Source: Vibrio mimicus
GTDB taxonomy: Bacteria; Pseudomonadota; Gammaproteobacteria; Enterobacterales; Vibrionaceae
Reading direction: 5' to 3'
Length of the DNA stretch: 64,000 bases
Assembly: GCF_019048845.1 (NCBI RefSeq)
Contig: NZ_CP077426.1
Location: 2,217,501-2,281,500 of the forward strand
Numbering within the stretch: the first letter of the stretch is position 1; each line of letters opens with the position of its first letter. This document shows, piece by piece, positions 58,035-64,000 of this stretch. Both the position numbers and the translations under genes were made by a program. The notes under the pieces were generated by a model. The model was given only the letters and a program-made list of their open reading frames with translations. It was not told the origin of the DNA and made no database searches.

Positions 58035-59699
58035 ATGTGCTCAATCTTTGGCATCTTAGACATTAAAACAGATGCAGCCTCGTTAAGACCTGTAGCCCTA
58101 GAAATGTCGAAAAAACTGCGCCACCGTGGTCCCGACTGGTCAGGCATTTATGCTTCGGATAAAGCTATTTTGGCACATGAGCGCCTCGCGATTGTTGGCT
58201 TGAATAGTGGCGCACAGCCACTTTACAGTCCAGATCGCAAGCTGATCCTTGCGGTAAACGGCGAAATCTATAACCACAAAGAGATCCGTGAGCGTTATCA
58301 GGGCCAATATGAATTCCAAACAGACTCAGATTGTGAAGTTATCCTCGCACTCTATCGGGACAAAGGCGTAGATCTCCTTGAAGAACTCAACGGTATTTTT
58401 GCGTTTGTACTGTATGACGAAGAGAAAGATGAATATCTCATTGGTCGAGATCATATCGGGATCATCCCTCTTTATCAGGGACATGATGAACACGGTAACT
58501 TCTACGTTGCTTCAGAGATGAAAGCCCTCGTTCCTGTGTGTAAAACCTTAAGTGAGTTTCCTCCAGGTAGCTATTTTAGTTCCAAAGATCAGACGGCAAC
58601 ACGCTACTATATACGCGACTGGAACAGTTATGATGAAGTAAAAGGCAATCTCAGCAGCAAAGAAGAGCTCACTCAGGCATTGGAAGCAGCTGTAAAGCGC
58701 CAACTAATGACAGATGTGCCTTATGGTGTGCTACTGTCTGGTGGGCTTGATTCTTCAATCACTTCAGCGATTGCTAAACGTTACGCCGCGTTGCGCATTG
58801 AAGATGATGAGAAAACAGCAGCATGGTGGCCACAGCTACACTCTTTCGCTATCGGCTTAGAAGGGGCTCCCGATCTCAAAGCAGCTCGTGAAGTGGCGGA
58901 GAAGATAGGCACAGTTCATCATGAGATGACTTACACCATTCAAGAGGGACTTGATGCGATTCGTGACGTGATCTACCACATCGAAACGTATGATGTCACT
59001 ACGATTCGAGCTTCGACACCTATGTTTTTGATGGGACGTAAAATTAAAGCTATGGGCATAAAAATGGTCCTTTCTGGTGAGGGCGCTGACGAAATTTTTG
59101 GTGGCTATCTCTACTTCCATAAAGCACCAAACGCAAAAGAATTTCATGAGGAAACAGTACGCAAACTGTTGGCCTTAAACCTATTTGATTGTGCTCGAGC
59201 TAACAAATCACTTGCGGCATGGGGCGTTGAAGGGCGCGTACCTTTCCTAGATAAAGAATTCATTGATGTTGCAATGCGCCTCAACCCTGCCGATAAAATG
59301 TGTGGCAATGGTAAGATGGAAAAACACATTCTGCGTGAATGCTTTGAGCACTATTTGCCTGAATCAATCGCATGGCGTCAAAAAGAGCAGTTTTCTGACG
59401 GTGTTGGCTATGGTTGGATTGATACACTAAAAGCAACAGCAGAAGCGAAAGTCACCGATCAACAGATGGCAACCGCTAAATTCCGTTTCCCTTACAATAC
59501 GCCGAGTACGAAAGAGGGTTATGTCTATCGTGAAATTTTTGAAGAGCTGTTCCCGTTAGAATCAGCTGCACGTTGTGTACCTGGCGGCCCTTCTGTAGCC
59601 TGTTCTTCCGCGAAAGCGATTGAGTGGGATGAATCATTCAAAAACTGTATTGACCCCTCTGGTCGCGCGGTAAAAGCGGTGCATAAACAAGCTTACTAA
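58035..59699 (+). CDS. asnB: Asparagine synthetase B (glutamine-hydrolysing)
   Basis: 554 residues, as in E. coli AsnB. N-terminal glutaminase with Cys2 (MCSIFGILD) and RHRGPDWSG, and the synthetase PP-loop VLLSGGLDSSITSAIA near residue 235. AAAAGGAA upstream of the ATG. Single gene with terminator. Confidence 0.98.
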   Translation: MCSIFGILDIKTDAASLRPVALEMSKKLRHRGPDWSGIYASDKAILAHERLAIVGLNSGAQPLYSPDRKLILAVNGEIYNHKEIRERYQGQYEFQTDSDCEVILALYRDKGVDLLEELNGIFAFVLYDEEKDEYLIGRDHIGIIPLYQGHDEHGNFYVASEMKALVPVCKTLSEFPPGSYFSSKDQTATRYYIRDWNSYDEVKGNLSSKEELTQALEAAVKRQLMTDVPYGVLLSGGLDSSITSAIAKRYAALRIEDDEKTAAWWPQLHSFAIGLEGAPDLKAAREVAEKIGTVHHEMTYTIQEGLDAIRDVIYHIETYDVTTIRASTPMFLMGRKIKAMGIKMVLSGEGADEIFGGYLYFHKAPNAKEFHEETVRKLLALNLFDCARANKSLAAWGVEGRVPFLDKEFIDVAMRLNPADKMCGNGKMEKHILRECFEHYLPESIAWRQKEQFSDGVGYGWIDTLKATAEAKVTDQQMATAKFRFPYNTPSTKEGYVYREIFEELFPLESAARCVPGGPSVACSSAKAIEWDESFKNCIDPSGRAVKAVHKQAY

Positions 59700-59737
59700 T
59701 GTCGTTTAGAGGCCAGTTTCATCTTCTAACATAAATG

Positions 59738-59776
59738 AAAAAGCCAGAGTTCATCATCACTCTGGCTTTTCGTTTT
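59738..59776 (+). terminator. Terminator between asnB and rfaH
   Basis: Stem AAAAGCCAGAGT / ACTCTGGCTTTT with an 8-base loop and flanking A and T runs; can serve both convergent genes. Confidence 0.92.
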
Positions 59777-59817
59777 ATTGAGAACACAAGGGTATAACAC
59801 GATACAAGGTTTTGCGC

Positions 59818-60315
59818 TTAAGTGATTTCCCAATCGGTATTTTCGATGCTCATAGAGACTTGTTGACTGATCATTTTCACCAACATGATCGAGCGTGTAT
59901 CCCCATCCGGCTCCTGATAAATCGCCTCAATACCAGCAAACTGTCCTCTTGCCACTCGAACCACTTGCCCTTTTTCAGGAAGTTGCTTACTTACCCCTTT
60001 CAATTGCTGGCAATCAAGTTGCTTCAATTGAAAAATCAAATCGCCTTGTAATTCCCTTGGATGTGAGCCCAAGCGAACAAAATCCACCACACCACGCGTT
60101 GAACGCACGGTGGTAAAAGAAGGGCCTGTTTCAAAATCAAAGCGGACAAACATATAAGAAGGAAACAGGGGTTCCTTAACCATTTGCCGCTTTCCGCGTA
60201 AAATTTTTTCAACGCACACTTCGGGGTAAAAACACTCTACACTCTGATTTTCCAAGTGCATTTTCGCGCGCTGTTGCTCGCCGCGTTTACAATAAAGTAA
60301 ATACCAACGTTTCAT
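59818..60315 (-). CDS. rfaH: Transcription antiterminator RfaH
   Basis: NusG paralog that loads on RNA polymerase at ops sites and boosts transcription of LPS and other long surface operons. 165 residues. NGN domain (WYLLYCKRGEQQRAKMHLENQ, in part; LFPSYMFVRFD) and a C-terminal KOW region (KGQVVRVARGQFAGIEAIY). Shorter linker and ends typical of RfaH rather than NusG (about 181). Confidence 0.95.
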   Translation of the reverse strand: MKRWYLLYCKRGEQQRAKMHLENQSVECFYPEVCVEKILRGKRQMVKEPLFPSYMFVRFDFETGPSFTTVRSTRGVVDFVRLGSHPRELQGDLIFQLKQLDCQQLKGVSKQLPEKGQVVRVARGQFAGIEAIYQEPDGDTRSIMLVKMISQQVSMSIENTDWEIT

Positions 60316-60821
60316 TTTTTATCTTTTTTTGCCAACCTTTTTGGCATGCTACCACACCCACCTCTCAAATATGAAATCCCTACACAAAGAGGTTAGAGGG
60401 AGACATACGCACTTCTTATGAATAAATTTGCAAACCAACCGCTCTGTAAACTCAAAATTTCAAAACCTTGCCACCAACACTTCATCAATGAAACAACCAC
60501 AGTTAGCACAAATCATTGACATCAGGAATCAATCAAGCGACCTAAGCACGAAAAAACCTAGCAAGACTTTTTTGTGAAAAATTAGTTTTCGCATCAAAAA
60601 TCACACAACCCAAGCCATAAGAATCATTATTTTTCATTAGGTTACATTCAGAAACAACTCAATTGCAAAAACATTAACTGTTGCTTAGCATTTATTTTGC
60701 ATGTATAGCTAACAGCCGAATAAAAAGCTCTCATGGAAGAGTTGAATAAAAATAATGTTTGGCAAAAACCACCAAACAAACGATTTCTCCATTTGCAAGA
60801 CACAATGATATAGGAACGCGT
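60316..60821. other. 506-base gene-free stretch between rfaH and dtpA
   Basis: AT-rich. It contains the divergent promoters of rfaH and dtpA, which I could not define with confidence. A 33-codon frame at 60418-60519 has no ribosome site and is not called. No RNA gene or repeat recognised. Confidence 0.5.
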
Positions 60822-62303
60822 ATGTCCAACCTAAATATCTTCAAACAACCCAATGCCTTCTATTTGATCTTTTCTATCGAATTTTGGGAACGATTTGGCT
60901 TCTATGGTATGCAAGCCATTCTGACCGTCTATATGGTCAAAATTATGGGGATGGATGAATCTGCATCCTTCGTGCTGTTCGGGGCTTTTTCTGCTTTAGT
61001 CTACGGGTTTGTCGCGATTGGTGGCTGGATCGGCGATAAGGTCATTGGCACCAAACGAGCCATCACTCTTGGTGCTATTGTTATGATGATTGGGTATATT
61101 TTACTTGGACTTTCTACCGCGAAGCACTCACTAGTCGGTCCTACGTTAATTTACGTAGCGATGGGCTTTATTACCGTTGGAAACGGCTTGTTTAAAGCGA
61201 ATCCCTCTAGCCTGCTTGCTAAGATCTACCCAGAGAATGACCCCCGTTTAGATGGCGCTTTCACCATGTACTACATGGCGATCAATTTAGGCTCCTTCTT
61301 CTCAATGATCATTACACCAATTGTAGCGGTGAAAATGGGCTATGGTATGGCATTCGGGGTCAGTGCTGTTGGACTAGCAATTACAGTAGTGAACTTCCTG
61401 TTCTGCCAGCGCATGCTAAAAGGAACAGGCTCTCCGGCCGATCTTGCTCCAGTGAACAAACTGTACTTAGTTCTCGTGGCATTAGGTTCCGTAGTGGCAA
61501 GTTTGGCATGTAGTTACCTATTGCAGAATCTTAGTTTGGCACATGGCATTTTAGTGGTTGCAGGTCTGTTTATTTTAAGTTGCTATTTCAAAGAAGCGTT
61601 CAAGATTTCAGGTATTGAACGCGCCAAAATGCTAGTTGCTTTCATTCTTATGCTGCAAGGCGTGGTGTTCTTTGTACTTTATTTCCAAATGCCAACATCA
61701 CTGAACTTTTTCGCCATTAATAACGTTGAACACCATATCTTTGGGTTTGAGGTTGCACCTGAGCAATTTCAGGCTCTAAACCCATTTTGGATCATGATCG
61801 CGAGCCCTATTCTGGCTGCAACTTACGGAAAGCTAGGCGATAAATTGGCCATGCCATTTAAATTCGCGTTCGGTATGGCTTTATGCGCCCTCTCATTCTT
61901 AGTACTAAGTTGGGGAACCCTGTTTGCTAACGAACAAGGTATCATCAGCTCAAACTGGTTGATCGCAAGTTACGCTTTCCAATCAATTGGCGAACTTCTG
62001 GTATCAGGTCTTGGTTTAGCTATGGTGGCACAACTCGTACCACAACGCATGATGGGTTTTGCGATGGGCATGTGGTTCCTTACCTCCGCTTCTGCCGCTG
62101 TGATCGCTGGTTGGGTGGCGAGCCTCACCTCGACCCCTGCAGATGTGACTGGAGCTACCGAATCATTACACATCTACGGTGATGTCTTTGCCCAAATCGG
62201 TTACGTTACCGCAGGGATTGCCGTGGTGACCTTCATGATTGCACCAAAGCTCACTCGGATCTGCCGCGGTGAATCGGAACAGCTAGAATTAGCCGCTCAG
62301 TAA
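60822..62303 (+). CDS. dtpA: Proton-dependent di/tripeptide transporter (POT family)
   Basis: 493 residues, about 14 membrane segments. POT signature ExxERFxxY in SIEFWERFGFYGMQAILTVYMV (in part) near residues 18-30, then FSALVYGFVAIGGWIGDKVIGTKR, NGLFKANPSSLL and DPRLDGAFTMYYMAINLGS. Closely follows E. coli DtpA throughout. The ATG at 60822 has AGGAA 6 bases upstream; a TTG 21 codons earlier is open but has no ribosome site. Confidence 0.94.
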   Translation: MSNLNIFKQPNAFYLIFSIEFWERFGFYGMQAILTVYMVKIMGMDESASFVLFGAFSALVYGFVAIGGWIGDKVIGTKRAITLGAIVMMIGYILLGLSTAKHSLVGPTLIYVAMGFITVGNGLFKANPSSLLAKIYPENDPRLDGAFTMYYMAINLGSFFSMIITPIVAVKMGYGMAFGVSAVGLAITVVNFLFCQRMLKGTGSPADLAPVNKLYLVLVALGSVVASLACSYLLQNLSLAHGILVVAGLFILSCYFKEAFKISGIERAKMLVAFILMLQGVVFFVLYFQMPTSLNFFAINNVEHHIFGFEVAPEQFQALNPFWIMIASPILAATYGKLGDKLAMPFKFAFGMALCALSFLVLSWGTLFANEQGIISSNWLIASYAFQSIGELLVSGLGLAMVAQLVPQRMMGFAMGMWFLTSASAAVIAGWVASLTSTPADVTGATESLHIYGDVFAQIGYVTAGIAVVTFMIAPKLTRICRGESEQLELAAQ

Positions 62304-62316
62304 AACTTTCAATAGA

Positions 62317-62345
62317 AAACAGCGCCTAATTAGGCGCTGTTTTTG
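62317..62345. terminator. Bidirectional terminator between dtpA and hemH
   Basis: A 22-bp perfect palindrome (arms ACAGCGCCTAA and its complement, 62319-62340) with an A run before and a T run after; shared by convergent genes. Confidence 0.93.
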
Positions 62346-62355
62346 CTTCCTCAGT

Positions 62356-63324
62356 TCATAGGGCTTGATAAGGCTTAATCAACTCAGCCATTAAGGCAAC
62401 ATGGCTTGAGCTGTCATTCAAACATGGGATGTAGTGAAAGCTCTCTCCACCACTATGCAAGAAGATTTCTTGGTTCTGCTCTGCAATCTCTTCTAGAGTC
62501 TCTAAACAATCCACCGAAAATGCAGGGCAAATCACATCCAGCTTTTTCACACCTTTATTTGGCAGAACTTCCATCGTCTTATCCGTATAAGGCTGCAACC
62601 ACTCTTCCTTACCAAAACGGGATTGGTAAGTCATCATAACTCTGTCTTGAGGTAATCCTAATGCTTGAGCAAGCAGCTCTGTGGTTTTTTGGCAATGCTC
62701 AGGGTAAATATCACCATTTTGCGCATAGCGTTTAGGAATGCCATGATAAGAGCAAAGCAGCATATCACCCTGCCCATATTGTTCCCATGAAGCTCGAACA
62801 CTCTCTGCCAAAGCTTCGATATAAAGTGGGTGATTGTGGTAGTCACGGATGAAATGCAGCGTTGGCACCACCGGCAATTGATTCAATGCTTTCGCTAATC
62901 CATCAAATACCGCCGCGGTCGTGGTTGCAGAATACTGTGGGTACAGTGGTAACACGATAATTTGCTCAACACCTTGTTGCTGCAGTTTTCTAACTCCATC
63001 GAGTAAGCTAGGTTCACCATAGGTCATTCCAAGCTCAACAGGCAGTTGAGTGAGCTCAGCGAGCTTTTCCCTTTGACGGAGAGAGTAAACCATAAGTGGC
63101 GAACCTTCTTCCATCCAGATCGACTGATACAACTTTGCTACTTTAGGCGAACGAGTGGGCAAAATGATGCCATGCAATAAAGGACACCATAACCAACGGC
63201 TCATATCCACCACTCGCTGATCATGAAGAAATTGGCTCAGAAAGGCTTTAACTGCTTGTGGAGTGGGCGCTTGAGGCGTACCTAAATTGGACAGCAAAAC
63301 ACCAAGTTTTTTATGATTATTCAT
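62356..63324 (-). CDS. hemH: Ferrochelatase
   Basis: Inserts Fe2+ into protoporphyrin IX. 322 residues. N-terminal [14 protein letters not shown], the catalytic His in [12 protein letters not shown] (near residue 190), and [15 protein letters not shown]. The ATG at 63324 is used, with AAGGA just upstream (short spacing); an in-frame TTG four codons earlier is less likely. 125 bases after adk. Confidence 0.96.
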   Translation of the reverse strand: MNNHKKLGVLLSNLGTPQAPTPQAVKAFLSQFLHDQRVVDMSRWLWCPLLHGIILPTRSPKVAKLYQSIWMEEGSPLMVYSLRQREKLAELTQLPVELGMTYGEPSLLDGVRKLQQQGVEQIIVLPLYPQYSATTTAAVFDGLAKALNQLPVVPTLHFIRDYHNHPLYIEALAESVRASWEQYGQGDMLLCSYHGIPKRYAQNGDIYPEHCQKTTELLAQALGLPQDRVMMTYQSRFGKEEWLQPYTDKTMEVLPNKGVKKLDVICPAFSVDCLETLEEIAEQNQEIFLHSGGESFHYIPCLNDSSSHVALMAELIKPYQAL

Positions 63325-63383
63325 GGCTTCCTTCAAAATGCATTTTACAAAGTGTTATACGTCTATTTCAGGGAAAAAGTTTA

Positions 63384-63409
63384 TAAAAAAAGCGGCGTTA
63401 ATGCCGCTT
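63384..63409 (-). terminator. Terminator of adk
   Basis: On the minus strand, stem AAGCGGC / GCCGCTT with a 6-base loop is followed by six or more T, 41 bases past the adk stop. Confidence 0.88.
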
Positions 63410-63449
63410 CTTTTCACCTATCAGTGCAATCAGAACATCAGGATGACAA

Positions 63450-64000
<551 letters not shown>

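Noticed and set aside
60418..60519. 33-codon open frame in the rfaH-dtpA gap
   Set aside because: No ribosome-binding site, no recognisable domain, and short enough to occur by chance.

Overview
The window is a contiguous piece of a Vibrio chromosome, most likely chromosome 1 of the Vibrio cholerae / V. mimicus clade. The evidence is the gene order luxU-luxO-qrr1-uvrB, the six-gene rnf operon followed by nth and gloA, the sodium-motor gene motY, the accD-folC-dedD-cvpA-purF block, a very long FimV/HubP gene next to glnS, and the divergent nagE / nagA-nagC locus. Base composition and codon use look uniform. I see no insertion sequence, integrase, prophage or CRISPR array. Both ends cut genes: metG lacks its start at the left edge and adk lacks its start at the right edge.

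Region by region. 1-8.3 kb: metG, an uncharacterised membrane-anchored protein behind a candidate sigma-54 promoter, udp, a ZntA-type metal ATPase behind a MerR-type operator, a CBS-domain protein and a diguanylate cyclase. 8.3-11.2 kb: the molybdenum-cofactor operon moaABCDE on the minus strand, preceded by a Moco-type riboswitch. 11.3-14.2 kb: a YvcK/YbhK-like gene and the quorum-sensing phosphorelay luxO-luxU, with the small RNA Qrr1 divergent from luxO. 14.2-17 kb: uvrB, a 586-base gene-free stretch with a striking DnaA-box inverted repeat, and tRNA-Asn. 17-28.4 kb: an accessory-looking block with a LysR regulator divergent from a nine-gene, tightly overlapping operon (serine-type sulfatase, its radical-SAM maturase, a MoxR ATPase, DUF58, DUF4381, two VWA proteins, a BatD-like protein and a secreted HAD hydrolase). 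28.6-35.8 kb: rnfABCDGE, nth, gloA. 35.8-39.2 kb: motY, rnt, a Na+/H+ antiporter-family permease. 39.2-51.5 kb, all minus strand: purF, cvpA, dedD, folC, accD, truA, the polar organiser hubP/fimV and glnS. 51.7-57.8 kb: GlcNAc uptake and catabolism (nagE, nagA, nagC) and a CPA2 cation/proton antiporter. 58-64 kb: asnB, rfaH, dtpA, hemH and partial adk.

Most of the window is core housekeeping. The part that looks most like an undescribed system is the sulfatase-maturase-MoxR/Bat-HAD operon beside tRNA-Asn. Its start/stop overlaps imply that sulfatase production, anaerobic formylglycine maturation and a MoxR/VWA membrane complex are expressed as one unit under a LysR regulator. Regulatory RNA is also well represented: Qrr1 with a perfect LuxO-type palindrome and a -24/-12 promoter, and the Moco riboswitch that runs into the moaA ribosome-binding site. 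Two genes, rnfC and hubP, carry long in-frame tandem repeats that should vary in copy number among strains.
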